A stretch of 64,000 nucleotides of DNA, from assembly GCF_016808335.1 (NCBI RefSeq), contig NC_053139.1, positions 37,878,464 to 37,942,463 on the forward strand, in the 5' to 3' direction. This stretch comes from Panicum virgatum (taxonomy: Eukaryota > Streptophyta > Magnoliopsida > Poales > Poaceae). A program made the translations under genes and the position numbers. The notes under the pieces are model-generated. The model was given only the letters and a program-made list of their open reading frames with translations, was not told where the DNA came from and ran no database searches. Below are positions 31,653 to 43,863 of this stretch, piece after piece. How positions within the stretch are numbered: the stretch's first letter is position 1; the number at the start of each line of letters is the position of its first letter.

Positions 31653-34600
31653 ATGGCGCCGAAAAGGAATCAACTGGGGGATCCAACAACCACAGTCCTC
31701 GGTCTGTCCAAGATGACTTCCTCCCTCCTCGATGACCTGGCACGTCAGGGCTTCGTCTCTGCTGACGATGTCCGTGCTCCACCGCCGGGTGAGATTTCTG
31801 CACATCCCCGCGACGATGAGGTGGTGGTCTTCCGCGATTTGTTTACAGCAGGCCTTCGGATGCCCTTGGATCCTGTGGTTGTGGATATTTTTCGTTTGTT
31901 CAGAGTGTACTTGCATTAGATGACACCTACTTCGGTGGTTCGACTGAATCTGTATATGTGGCTGGCGAAGACCTGCTGCCTAACTCCGAGCGCTGAAGGC
32001 TTCGCTCGTGCCTTCCGAGTGCACTACCAGCCGAAAAAAATTTCAGTGGAATCAACCGGAGGTGCGGAGATATCAGCTGTTCCTCAGTACGGGTGTTATA
32101 CCTTCGCATTTCACAAAAATCTTCCCAGCCCGGTCCCGGCGAGCAAGAACAAATGGGCCAACGACTGGTCCTCGTACTGGTTCTATCATAAGGTTACTTT
32201 GGACTCTGTCATGGGGACCCATCCTCTCGCCGTCGACCATATCTCTAATCTTGGCGACGTTCCAAAGGCCTCCTTCAATGTCCGCACCGAAGATGAGGCT
32301 CTTCTCGCCCTTCTTCGGAAACTGTCGAAGACCTTTAGCACCCGCGACCTCGTCGAAGAGTTTGTCGCATGTGGCTGTTTTACAGTCAAGGCCGGCTGGA
32401 GCGTCTCGTCCTGGTTAGCCGAAGACCGTTGGATCGAGGGTATTCCGGTACCTGACTTCGTGACCGTTTTCAATCTTCGGAGCGATCATGAGTTTTCGAA
32501 CCTAATCTTGTTAAGGAGGTGCGATGCTTCGTGTTTTTGCTTACAGCTGTTGCTACCATGGTGATGCAGGGGTGGACCCTGCTGTCATCGAGACCCGGGC
32601 CGACGAGTTGATCGGGTCGGTGTCGAAAGACGAGTACAAGGCCCTCGCCGGTCATCTTGGTGGGGCACGACGGAACCGGGTGTTCCACGCGTTGGGCGTC
32701 TCGGCTCCCCCTCGATCGGCAGAGTTGAAGCTTGCCGAAGGTCATGGCGGCCCGGAGAAGGCAAAGGCTCTTGAGAAAGCAAAGCGGAAAAAAACTTCTT
32801 CGTCCGCGGAGCCGAGGAAGAGAAACCGTCTGCTCGATACCATTCTGCAGCAGTCTCCTCTACGGAGCAAGGGGGAATCCGAAGATGGCGGGAGCGCGGA
32901 CAGCAATCGTCCTCCTTCGGAAGCGGCGCCTCTTGACATCCCTCAGGTGGCGGTGCCCCTGAGGGCAGTCCGTCTTGCCCTGGATCTCGAGTTCAGCACT
33001 GCCCAGGAGAGCGAAGATGAGGGGCACGTCGAGGAGGTCAACATTGTGGCCGACTCCCCTCGCCGCTTGTCTCCCCCTCACGCAGCCCCTACTACCGGCG
33101 ATGGAGCCGAAGTGTCTTCTGGAAGAAAGGGTGAAGCCGCATCCTCGTCCCAGAATACCGCATCCCCCTCCGAAGCGAAGCAGAGCGGCAGCGAAGCTTC
33201 ATCGAGCTCGTCGGACGGCAGTAGTTTTTTCGTCCGCGATGCTGATCCCAAAGCTACTGCTGTGGAACTCGGTGCGAAGCACAACGCTGTGCTTCTTGAC
33301 GAGAAAATTGTGAAATCTCTTCGTTTTGAGAGCCGGGACCGCGAACGTGAGCTTCTGGCCGCGGTGGGCGACTCCTTCTGCTTTCCCCTCATGGAGAAGG
33401 ACTTGATGGGGAGCGGGGTAAACAGCATCCTGGAAAGTGCCCAAGATTTATCGCTGAAGGCCTTCGTGCCTGCGCGGTGTGCTGCGCGTCAACTGGCGGC
33501 CGAAAACAGTTCAAAGACTGCTGTTGCCGACTTGGAGGCGAAGGTGGCGTCTCTTGAGAAAGAGAAAACAGAGCTGGAGACGCGCCTCGCCAGATCCGCC
33601 GAGGAGAAAGACACCCTCACTACGGAACTCCTCGCGTCCGCTGAACGAGCGGTGAGAGCCGAGGACGCCGCCAAGGCTGCGAAGTTGCTCGCGGAAGACG
33701 CCACGAAGCGCTGAGATACAATGCAACAGCGGCTTCGTGCCTTCAAGGAGGCAATAAAGACTGGGTCGGAAAAGCTACAGGAGGAACTGCCTGACCTCCT
33801 CGCCCGTTATGGGCTTGTGGCTCCGGATATGTTCCCGGAGGGCGCCAACTCCATTGGCCTGGGCTCCTTCTTCAAGTGGCTTCGAGCATGCGTCGCCATG
33901 CTGGATGCTGGGGCACACTTTCATGAAGACATCAGCGCCATGGTCGCAGTCCCTACGCTCAGCGCCGCCGTGTACAGCCTCTTCCCCTCTGAAGCTGGAC
34001 AGGCTTGCGTTGTGACGAAGGCTCAACTTCGTTCCCTTCGCGACCCCTCCTTCCGCTGGCCAGGCGAGGATACTGTCAATCCAGACGCGCTCCCTGCTTT
34101 GGCGAAGAACATCGCTGTCAGCTTCATGGAGCATTTTTTCAAAGGTGAAGGTCGTGTCCTTGTTTAGCACGAGGTCGAGCGGATGAAGAGCCAGGTGACT
34201 TTCATTTATCTATTACTATGTTGATTCCTTGACGGAGAACTTACTGACTTCTGAACTCCAATCTTATAGCTACAGTCCAAAGCTGACGCTATTGCGGAGC
34301 CCATTCTCCAAGAGGCTGTGCTCGCGGAAGAGAGACCTGGCGGCGAGGGTGCGAACGGCGACAACGGGCGCGGCGGTGCTGATGCAGCCCCAGAGCTTGA
34401 AGACCCGACATGGGCGTCCTCTTCCCGTCCTCCGGTTGGCGAGGTGCGAGGGTCGCAGTAGGCTGTTGTATAGGGTCAGTTGTAATAGTTATTTTTGTAC
34501 TCTAACACCTTCGGTGCCTGCGCAGGACCCTGCGTTGGCCCCTGCGCAGGCGGCCGAAGACGTTGCTCCTCACCGACTGAATCGGGGGAACTTTTATGTT

Positions 34601-34930
34601 GGTGGTGCGTCTTGGACGAAGTTTCATATTCGTTATCCTACGATTTTATTCGAAGCATTCTGGGCGAATAGAGCGCGTGTGTATGATCGCCGGAACAAAC
34701 AGGCGAAGCATTTTTTTGCCGATTTCCAGCGGGATCCGACGAAACATGAGAGGATCCTTGCTAACCGCAGGCTTCGTCGTGAAATAAAACGGATTCTTGA
34801 TACCGATAGGCCTTATAGTTCTCCGGCTGGTCTGCGCGAGCCGAAGCCGGAGCCAGTGGACGACGAGCCCCTGGCGCCTCACGAATTTATGTATCGAAGC
34901 AAAGGCATCTTCGCCGAGAGCTCTAGTTGA
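31653..34930 (+). pseudogene. Antisense ORF of Tat element (PF04195-like), multi-exon, degraded
   Basis: Opens MAPKRNQLGDPTTTVLGLSK. The block VVRLNLYMWLAKTC…FRVHYQPKK, then DWSSYWFYHKV, matches the Putative gypsy type transposon domain (PF04195) found in antisense ORFs of grass Tat elements. Next come a basic/acidic low-complexity middle (32570-33250), a long coiled coil (LEAKVASLEKEKTELETRLA, 33520-33710), a helical block (LPDLLARYGLVAPDMF) and a final exon with GNFYVGGASWTKFH. Introns: first junction unresolved near 32480-32570; 34195-34269 (GT-AG, phase 0); 34444-34525 (phase 0). Stops at 31917 (TAG), 33712 (TGA) and 34165 (TAG) each look like a C-to-T change. Stop at 34928-34930. The product's role is unknown. 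Confidence 0.8.
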
Positions 34931-36326
34931 TGTGTGTTGCCCTCGGTTTCAGGGGGCGACTTTGAAAAGTTTCTTCGGCGGACGGTCGAAGAGATAATAG
35001 ATGCGGCGGTCCGAGACGTGATATCCGAGGTGGACCGCCTAGTCTTCGAAGAAGAGGCCTCGGATGTGTGCGTGTGATTCGTTTCTTCGTGCTTTCACAC
35101 TAAGTGTAATTTCGTTTTGTACCGATATGTACTTTGTAATTTACTTCGTCTCCTCGGGCGACGTGTATCTTCACTGTGTAACATGTAATTTTTCGTTTAT
35201 TTCAACACTTCGGGTGGAGTGTATCTTCGCGGTGTAATGTGTACTTTGTAATTTATCATATTGTCAGGCGTTTCAACCTTCGATTGTGCACACATGTGTT
35301 TTGCGAAGCGCCACCCCCCTTTTGCACGGGAGAGGTTACACGCTTTTTTGGCTGTTCATCTTCGCTGGCGTCGTGCGTCTGGTTTTGCGAAGCGCCACCC
35401 CCCCTTCGCTCGACTGGCGGGGAAGATGAACTCCGACTTCTTTTTGAATGTTGCATGCCTACGGGGACTAATGCCGTCGCTTCGGTGATAGGGTTTTCCA
35501 CCCGTCGCTCTGGCGGCGGGATTTTCGTTAGGGAACCTTCGGTTTTTTGGCCGGAGAGGTTCGCGCCTAGCTTCGGTTTCTGCGCGACAGGTTTTTCCAC
35601 CCGTCGCTCCGGCAACGGGATTTTTGTTAGGGGACCTTCGGCTCTTTAGCCAGAGAGGTTCGCGCCTAGCCTTCGGCTTTCGCGCGACAGGACTTTCCAC
35701 TCGTCGCTTCGGCGAGGGGATTTTTGTTAGGGGACCTTAGGCTCTTTAGCCGGAGAGGTTCGCGCCTAGCCTTCGGCTTTCGCGCGACAGGACTTTCCAC
35801 CCGTCGCTTCGGCGACGGGATTTTTGTTAGGGGACCTTAGCCTCTTTAGCCGGAGAGGTTCGCGCCTAGCCTTCGGCTTTCGCGCGACATGACTTTCCAC
35901 TCGTCGCTCCTGCGATGGGATTTTTTGTTTTCTGGGAAGTGGAGCTAAGGGGAGCGAAGACCTCGATTGGGTTTAGCTCCTCGTGCTCACTTCTTTCAAG
36001 CGTTAACGGCTTGTTTTCCGCGCCAATGACTCCCCTCTTCGCGTTGACGAAAAGGGATAGATGCTTTGGCGCCTTTGTAACGCGCTCGTTTGTTGGGGGC
36101 CTTGTTTATATTTCACAAGGGGTTACATAGGGTCCCGCCTCATTAAAAACCTCACACCTCCGGCGCCCGAGTGGACACTCGAAAGCTTCCCCCGTGAGGA
36201 AAAGAGTACGGGCCCTTTGGTACATTGTGCTAATTTACAGGAGAAAAAAGGAGAAAATTTTATTCTACGAGCCCCTTCGGTTATTTCCCTCAAGTGGCTT
36301 TTACACAACTTCCCTACGCGACTTCC
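34931..36326. other. Spacer between antisense gene and pol, repeat-rich
   Basis: Noncoding. 35090-35270 has repeated gtaatttcgtttt/gtactttgtaattta segments that may serve as 3' end signals for the antisense gene. The string tttgcgaagcgccacccccc occurs at about 35299 and 35383. The 100-bp tandem repeat follows. Confidence 0.6.
35495..35935. repeat. 100-bp tandem repeat, about 4.4 copies
   Basis: The core gagaggttcgcgcctagc recurs at 35554, 35653, 35753 and 35853 (spacing 99-100). Each unit also has gactttccac, cgtcgct and gggatttttgttagggg. It lies between integrase and the antisense gene, a region where Tat/Ogre-type elements are known to carry variable tandem repeats. Confidence 0.9.
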
Positions 36327-39300
36327 CTACACGTAGTATCTTTGTAGCATGTCCTTGTTCCATGAATATGGGTCTTCGGTGCCTTCCATTGTGCGGAGTC
36401 TGCAGTCCTCCGGTCTTGCCATCGATGCGACGATAAACGGGCCTTCCCACTTGCTGTACATCTTCCCTTTCTGCTTGGCCTTCGGTATTCTTCGAAGCAC
36501 CAAGTCACCCTCTCTGATATTGCTGGGCTTCACCTTCTTGTTCCTCCATCTTCGCGTTTCATCTTGGTATTTACCCAAGTTGATTGCAGCTTGTATCTTA
36601 CCAGCTTCGATTGTGTCAACTGAGGGCTTGATGTCTTCTTCGATGTTTTCTGCCCCTTCGGATGTTCTCCAGGATTTGAGCTTTATTTCCTCAGGTGTTA
36701 CGGCTTCTTCGCCGTATAGGAGCTTGAACGGTGTGAACTTTGTGGTCCTAGACTCTGTCGTGTTATGAGACCACACGACCCTCGGCAGTTCGTCCACCCA
36801 TTTTCCCTTTGGCAGCTCAGTGATGTTTTTCTTGATACCTGCGAAGATGATGCCGTTGGCCCTTTCCACCGCGCCATTAGACTGCGGGTGGTAAACCGAT
36901 GCGAAACATAGGTTTGTGCCAAGTTGTGTGGCGAATTGTCTGAAAGTTGCGCTGTCGAACTGTTTGCCATTGTCCACTGTGACCTCCTTCGGGACGCCGA
37001 AGCGACAGACGATGTTCTGCCAGAAGAATTTTTGCAAGGCTCCTGCTGTGATGTCCCTGAGTGCTTTGGCTTCGACCCATTTGGAGAAGTATTCCACCGC
37101 CACAGCGGCGTACTTGTAGTTTCCTGGAGCCGTGGGCAACGGTCCTACTATGTCGATTCCCCATCGTGCGAGGGGCCACACCGGGGGTAGTAGCTGCACC
37201 TCGTCGGGTGGGAATGCTGTAGGGGGCATGCTTTTGACAATTCGGGCACGTGCGAACCACCTCGTGAGCATCTGCCACGGCCGATGGCCAATAGAAACCT
37301 TCATGGAAAGCTTTGCCGATCAGGGCCCTCGTCGCGATGTGCGAGGAACACATCCCTGCATGTATCTCTTCAAGCAGCTGTTTTCCCTCTTCGCGTGAGA
37401 TGCACATTAAGAGTGGTGCGCAGACTCCCCCTCGATATAACTCTTCACCTATGATTCTGTAGTTTCTCACTCGAAGTGCCATTCTTTTTTCTTCCTTTTC
37501 GTCCTCCGGGACAAAGTGTCCGCGAAGATAGGCCATTATAGCGGCCCTCCAATCTTTGCTAGTTATGGCATTGATGAATTTAGCTGGTTCTTTGGCACAG
37601 TTTACGGAGGCCTGCTTTAATGTTTCAAAAAAAACATCTGGCGGTAATGGATCAAACTGTGCTGCTGCTTTCGCCAGTTGATCAGCTTGCTTATTTTTTG
37701 TTCTGGAGAAACTACGGATGCTAAACCCCAGGAAGTGTTTCTCCATGCTTCGCACTGCTGCCAAGTATTTTGCCAGCTCTGGCTTGAGAGTCCTGTTGGA
37801 TTTGTTTATTTGACCTGTGATCAACTCTGAATCGGACCTGATAGTCAGTCTTCGTGCGCCCAGTGCCCTTGCTTTGCGAAGACCCAGGAGAAGTCCTTCG
37901 TATTCTGCTACATTATTTGTGCATCCGGTGAAGTCAAGCCTGACTGCGTATTTCAGTTGTGTACCCGAAGGTGCTGTGAGAACTGCCGAGGCCCCTGCTC
38001 CATCTCTCTGGTAAGCCCCATCACACTCCAGTTGCCATATTGCTTCTATCTTCGGCTACTCTTGCGAAGGTGCGACTGGTGTCCAGTCTGCGATAATGTC
38101 CAGTCTGCGATAAAGTCTGCCAAGACCTGTGACTTGATTGCTGATCTGGAGACGAAGTCAATGGTGTGCTCGGCTAGTTGCGTAGCCCATTTGCCTATCC
38201 CGCCGGAGGCTTCTCTGTTCTCAAACATGTCCCGAAGTGGGAAAGATGTTGGAACCTTGATTTTGTGGCTCTGGAAGTAGTAACGCAGCTTGCGTGATGC
38301 CATGACCACCGCATATGCCATCTTCTCCATTTCTGAGTATAGCAACTTTGACCCGTTTAGGGCTTCGGAGACGAAGTATATGGGCGACTGGGTTAGTGCC
38401 CCTTCGACCGTACGCTCTTCGATAAGGGCGGCACTGACGGCTGCACCTGATGTGGAGATGTATAACAACAACTTCGAAGGCCAACTTCTCGATATACTGT
38501 TTGAGGTCTTCGAAGGCCTTCGCCTGTTCTTTGCCCCATTCGAAGTTGCCTGATCCTTTCAGCGCCTTGAAAAATGGTAGGCACTTCTCAGCTGATTTTG
38601 ATATGAATCGATTTAGCGAAGCTAACCTGCCCGTCAACTTTTGTACCCCTTTTCTGGTGGTCGGTGGCTTCATCCGCCTGATTGCTTCTATCTTCTCCAG
38701 ATTTGCCTCTATTCCCCTTTCCGTTATCATGCATCCCAATAATTTTCCTCTTCGGACTCCAAAGACGCACTTCTCCGGGTTCAGTTTCAAGCCATGGCGG
38801 CGAAGGTTCGCGAATGTTTCGCAAAGATCTTGGATGTGGTCTTCCCTCCTCTTGCTTCGGACAACGACATCGTCAACATACGCGGAGATATTCCTTCCCA
38901 GTTGATCTCCCAGTACCTTCTTGATCATTCTATTGAAAGTGCATCCTGCATTGCGGAGGCCCTCCGGCATTCTCACGTAGCAATATGTCCCGAAGGGGGT
39001 GGTGAAACTGGTCTTCTCTTCATCTGTCTTGTTCATGAATACCTGGTGATAACCTGAGAAACAGTCCAACATACTGAGCATCTCCGAGCAAGCTGCTGCA
39101 TCGACCAAGGTGTCAATTCGCGGCAGTGGGTATTCGTCCTTCGGGCACGCCTTGTTCAAGATTGTGAAGTCAATGCACATTCGCCACTTCCCGTTCTTCT
39201 TCGGTACCATTGCAACATTTGCTAGCCATTCTGGGTATTGTACCTCACGGATGACGCCCGCGTCGAGCAACTTTTGTACCTCAGCCTGAGCCGCTTTCTG

Positions 39301-40395
39301 CCTTTCTTCGGACATTGATCTTTGGCCCTGCTTCACAGGTTTCGCCTTCGGATTCACCCTGAGCTCATGCTCGATGACTTCTCGACTGACCCCTCGCAGA
39401 TCCGAAGAGGACCAAGCAAACACATCTTGATTGTTGCGGAGAAACTGTATAAGCCTGGCCTCTTCGGCCTCTTCAAACCCTTTCCCGATGATCACCATTC
39501 GGTCGGGCACATCTTCGCACAAGGGAACCTTCTTCGTGTGTTCCGCCGGGGATACACCCCCTAGCTTCTCAGGCTCTTCGCAGTTTTCAGCCTCATTGTC
39601 CTCATTTGGTGCTTCAATGGCATGGACGTTCTTGTCTGAGGTGGATGCGTTGTCCTCGCACCTTCTTGCTTCTTCTTGGTTTCCGAAGACTGTGATAATT
39701 CCTCCGGCCATGGGTAGCTTCATGCATAGGTACGACTGATGGATTACTGCTGCGAATTTGACCAAGGTGTTGCGACCGAAGATTGCGTTGTAGGGATAGT
39801 TGATGTCGACCACGTCGAAGGTGATTGCTTCAGTTCTCTGTCCTGCACCTTCGCCAAATGTTACGTTGAGCTCTATCTTTCCAAGAGCTTTGATTCTCTT
39901 GCCTCCGAACCCAATGAGTGGATACTGTGACTTCTTCAGCGCTGCTTCGGTGAACCCCATTTTGACGAAACACTGCCAGACGAGGATATCTGCAGAACTC
40001 CCGTTGTCCACCAAGATTCTCCCTACATCATTCCCCGCAAAGTGCACTGAATTTTTGCCAATGTTCGCCCTTATGATGAGGGGCTCATTATGTGGGTAGT
40101 GCTGCAGCCGAAGGTCTGCCTGCGTGAAAGTTATTGGGACATGCGACCACGTTGTCCGGAAGCATCGGCCTTTGCTGACGTGGGAGACTGTTCTGAAATA
40201 TTCTTTCCGCTGCTTCTTTGTCTCATGGACTGGATCGTTGGATCCTCCGGAGATGGCAATGATGATGTTGACCCTGCTGCCTGAAGGTGTGTCGATTGCT
40301 CGCTCGGGGATTTGCCCCAGCTCTAGTTTTGGCGGTGGAGGTAAATTTGTTGTGTCGCAAGAAAGCGGTGTCGAGCTTCTGGACCATGATTGATT
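36327..40395 (-). pseudogene. pol of Tat element: PR-RT-RH-aRH-IN, frameshifted
   Basis: Protease LVDNGSSADILVW (near 40010). RT has WRMCIDFTILNKACP, SMLDCFSGYHQ and YVDD (near 38870). RNase H 1 runs LLYISTSGAAVSAALIEE to about 38270. A second, archaeal-like RNase H region (38050-37810) has TNNVAEYEGLLLGL and RSDSEL. Integrase has CPNCQKHAP, WGIDIVGPLP, VTVDNGKQF and NGAVERANG, then a WEGPF block and TAG-free end at 36327. Three frame changes: near 38480 (probable deletion), at 38080-38113 (a 17-bp tandem duplication) and near 37220. A TAG also lies at 38058-38056. The protein would replicate and integrate the element; this copy cannot. Confidence 0.9.
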
Positions 40396-42047
40396 GTACT
40401 ATGGTGGTGGTGGTAGCATTGGAAATGATTGTTGCGGAGATGGTGCATATGGCAGTGGGTTATAATTGAACACCGGGTACGACACCGGCCAATTTGGTGT
40501 TGGAGCCCAAGTATTTGCCGTTGTCGAAGACTGAGGCGGTATCTGCGAGGTATGATTGATTGGTTTTGCTGGCTGGGAATTCTGCCGATCAAACTCCTCT
40601 TTCCTTTCAATTGCGAAAGGGCACTCGTTTGTCCAGTGGCCTTTGTCCTTGCCGTGGAAGAAACAGAACGGAATTTTCTCCCTTCGACCACCGCTGTCCC
40701 TTCGTCCTTTGCTTTGTCGGTCTTCGCGATGGTGACGATCATCGCGGTTGGATCTTTCTTCGTGTCGGTCCCTTTCGCCTTTACCCTTGTGACGGTGTCT
40801 GTCCTCTCGGGGTCCCTCTTCGGATACATTGTTCACTGTTCTTTTCTGCCTCGGCTCATCGGCGTGCCATGGTTTCGAATGGGACCTCTCGCTGCTTCGC
40901 GATTTCTTCTGCTCGTTCTTTTCCTCGAGCCTTCTCCTCTTCGCCCGGTCGGATATGCAATATTCTTGCATTATCTCGAATAGCTTCGTGACTGTCTTTG
41001 GCTTACGCTGGGATATGTATTCCCCGCATGGTCCCAGATTGATCCCCTTCACCACCGAATCGATGATGCTCTGGTCGGCAACATTGGGTGCTCTTGTGCG
41101 AAGCTTCATGACACTCTGGAGATATTGTTGCAAGGTCATGCTTCCTTGCCTTAGGTCGTGGAAGTCGCAAGATGTGACTTCGTCGGGCCTTACGGCGCGG
41201 AAGCTTGAACATAACTCAATGCGGAGCTACTTCCAAGACAGAATGGTTCCCGTGGGGATGTTTGCATACCAGTGCTGCGCCAAGCCCTTCAATGCGAGGA
41301 CGAGCGCCTTTGCCTTGCATGCGTTGCCTCCTCCTGATGCTTCGATGGTGGCTTCGTATTTGAGGAGGAACTCTTCGGGGTCTGACTCCCCATCGAACTG
41401 AGGCAATATTGCTGGGTTAAGACGGTGAGGCCACTGTACCTCCTCCAGCTCTTCGGACAATGGCGATATCCTGTGATGGCTTCTTCGGTAACACTCTTCG
41501 CCGTCCGACTCAGAATGGTCAGAGATCTCTTCGACCGGCACGAACTCCTGGCGGGACCTTGGTGGTTCTTGCTGTCGCGGGTTGGCGACGACTGCCTCCC
41601 TCTGGGGTGGTCTTGGTGGAGCCTGCAATTGCTCCAGCTGCAGCCTCTGGGCACGGAGCTTCTCCTGCATCGCCTTGCAGTGAAGCTCCTCCTCCTTCAC
41701 CTTGTTGTACTGCTCTTGACGCTCTGCTTCGGTGAGCATGGTCTGCTTCCCCTTCGCCCTTGTCATCACTTGTGGCTCCGACAGTCCGGATTCCAATGCC
41801 TACTGCTGAACCCTTCGTGCCTCTTCGATGCGAGCGTCGATGCGACGCATCGCAGCGATGTCTTCGGCTGTGACGCCGATGTCCAGAAGGTTGATTTCAA
41901 GCTGGCCATCTGCGAGGGCTTCGACGGAGACGCCGTCGCTGCTAGCCCCGTTCGCCTGTGTTGCTGCTGCTTCACCCTGCGAGGGCGTTGTCATCGTCGT
42001 TTCCTCCGAAGTGGCTCTGGTGGTCCCTCTCTTCTTCGTTGCCGCCA
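40396..42047 (-). pseudogene. gag of Tat element, three TAG codons
   Basis: Starts near 42047 (MAATKKRGTTRATSEETTM) shortly after the primer site. One frame runs into pol but is cut by TAG at 41802-41800, 41229-41227 and 40401-40399, each one C-to-T step from CAG. The gag domain is seen in HRLNPAILPQFDGESDPEEF, GLAQHWYANIP and MTLQQYLQSVMKLRTRAP. A highly charged R/E/H/D-rich linker follows. The zinc finger CFFHGKDKGHWTNEC has the CX2H-type spacing seen in Tat Gag, not the plain CCHC. It ends in a P/Q-rich stretch. Confidence 0.88.
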
Positions 42048-42066
42048 TGTGGTGTATCGAACCGAC

Positions 42067-42081
42067 GGGTGGGCGCCAAAC
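42067..42081 (-). promoter_or_regulatory. Primer-binding site of Tat element
   Basis: The minus strand after the 5' LTR reads (G)TTTGGCGCCCACCC, containing the TGGCGCC core of a common gypsy primer site, different from the Met-type site of the other elements here. Confidence 0.75.
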
Positions 42082-42645
42082 TGTTGGTGGAGAGTGTCTC
42101 CGGAACGGACGAACACAACAACAGTAATGGGCAACACGGAAGTCAAGCAATAAAGTGTTCTTTCTTCATTCCCCAGCTCCCCTTCAATGAACATTACACA
42201 GGGTATTTATAGGTGGCGTTACAACTTCAATGTACAATTACTCTATTGCACCCCCACAACGGTAATATTCCCGGAATATTCCTAGATGCGAGCGTAATTT
42301 GCCCATTACAACTTGAGTGCGCCACAGCTCAGCAGCGGGACCCACGCCGACCCCGGCATCTTCGCCGCATCCGACGAAGCTCCCGGACCCGCTGCTAAGT
42401 ACTCTGTGAGACTCGTGTCACCGAGTCTTCGCTCCTCTCCGTCTTCTTGCTCGTGGAACAGCGAAGACGGAACACCTCCGCGATAGCTCCTGGCATCAGC
42501 TTTAGTCTTCCGGGTGCACCGTCTTCGCTTCCTGACCCGAAGACACACGAAGATGTGTCACCTTCTGCTGGTAGACCTTCGGCTCGCCTTGACTCGATGT
42601 CTTCGCGTTCCTCCGGCAATCTGACCGAAGGTGGTGACCCCAACA
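42082..42645 (-). repeat. 5' LTR of Tat element
   Basis: TGTTGGTGGAGAG…ACCCCAACA, followed by target duplication ggcag at 42646-42650. Confidence 0.95.
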
Positions 42646-42650
42646 GGCAG

Positions 42651-43863
42651 CTGCTTAGTGGCTTGGGAAAAGGTCATGAGACCTATTGATTTGGGAGGCT
42701 TAGGAATTCATAACCTTGAAATTATGGGTTGGGCGCTGCAAATGCGTTGGCTTTGGATTGAGAAAACAAAACCGGATCGTCCTTGGGCTGGTCTTGAGGT
42801 CCCAGTTCACTCCAACACTGCTGCCCTGTTCGCTGTGTCAGTAGTCACTTCGGTTGGTAATGAGGAAAATACTTTGTTCTAGTCTGATCGCTGGTTACAT
42901 GGCTGCAGCATAGAAAACCTTGCACCTAATGTTTTCAAGTGCATACCTGCAAGATTGAGGAAGGCAAGAACAGTGAAGGATGCTTTGCACGAGCTAACCT
43001 GGGTGTCAGACATCCGTGGAGCCCTTGGTTGGCAGGGTTTGGTTGAATATTTGGACCTTTGGGATGTGCTCACTGATGTTATATTACACGGCACTGATGA
43101 TACCCAACATTGGAAGTTCGAAGCTTCAGTGAATTTCTCCTCTAAGTCGGCATACAGGGCCTTCTTTGCAGGATCAGTGAGCTTTGAGCCATGGAAACGG
43201 CTTTGGAAATCTTGGGCCCCTAGCAAATGTAAAACCTTCATTTGGCTAGCCATTCGTAACCGGTGTTGGACGGCTGACCGTTTACAAAAAAGAGGGCTCC
43301 CTCACCCTGCTCGCTGCCCGCTGTGCGACCAAGAAGAAGACAGTCCAACATCTACTCACCACATGTGTCTTCGCCCGATAGTTTTGGTTTAGCATCCTCC
43401 AACCACTGAATCTATCCTGCTTGGTTCCTGGACGCGCAGCTGGTTCGTTTGCAGATTGGAGAAAATCTTGGAAAAGAGTGCAAAAACAGCTACGAAAAGG
43501 ATTTAATTCACTGGTGATCCTTGGTGCTTGGACCATTTGGAAACATAGAAATGCCTGTGTCTTTGATGGAACAACACCAAACTTGCAGGGAGCTCTTCAA
43601 GCCTTCAAAGATGAGCTTCATCTATGGCAATTTGCTGGTGCCAAAGGGCTTACTGTTCTAAGCCAAGGGGGCGCTTTACTTGCTATTTAGAAGCTGTCTA
43701 GTATTGGTCTGGTCCTTTTTGTATCTTTCGGGTGTAACAGTTTTTTATATTCTAGTCGCATCCCTTACTCTAGTCCAAGGTAAGGTGATGAGGTTGTTTT
43801 TGGACTTTTTTCCTCTCTTAATATAAAGATGCGCAGCTCTCCTGCGTGTTCGATAAAAAAAAA
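42651..43863 (+). pseudogene. LINE 3' part: RT C-terminus, zf-RVT domain and poly-A tail
   Basis: Continues the ORF cut at 30599: AWEKVMRPIDLGGLGIHNLE (C-terminal RT region), then SDRWLHG after a TAG at 42880-42882. The zinc-binding RT-associated domain follows (FSSKSAYRAFFAG, WKRLWKSWAPSKCKTFIWLA, RNRCWTADRLQKRGL, CPLCDQEEDS). A frame change near 43350-43390 separates the final block GAWTIWKHRNACVFDG. The 3' UTR ends in gataaaaaaaaa at 43853-43863, the tail expected of a LINE. A clean target duplication could not be found; tatcaaatt occurs near both ends but not adjacent to the tail. Confidence 0.88.

Larger units (their letters stand above)
30600..42645 (-). mobile_element. Ty3/gypsy Tat-lineage LTR retrotransposon, complete structure
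   Basis: Two 564-bp LTRs (30600-31163 and 42082-42645; about 9 differences, 1.6 percent) are flanked by the perfect target duplication ggcag (30595-30599 and 42646-42650). The minus strand carries the primer site, gag, protease, RT, two RNase H regions and integrase. Between integrase and the 3' LTR lie a tandem repeat and a gene on the opposite strand. An antisense ORF with a 'putative gypsy type transposon' domain (PF04195) and a second RNase H are known features of Tat elements such as Grande and RIRE2. It is inserted in the LINE. Confidence 0.93.

Noticed and set aside
38450..41400. Many plus-strand open frames over the Tat gag-pol
   Set aside because: They are opposite-strand shadows of well-recognised gag, RT and integrase blocks.
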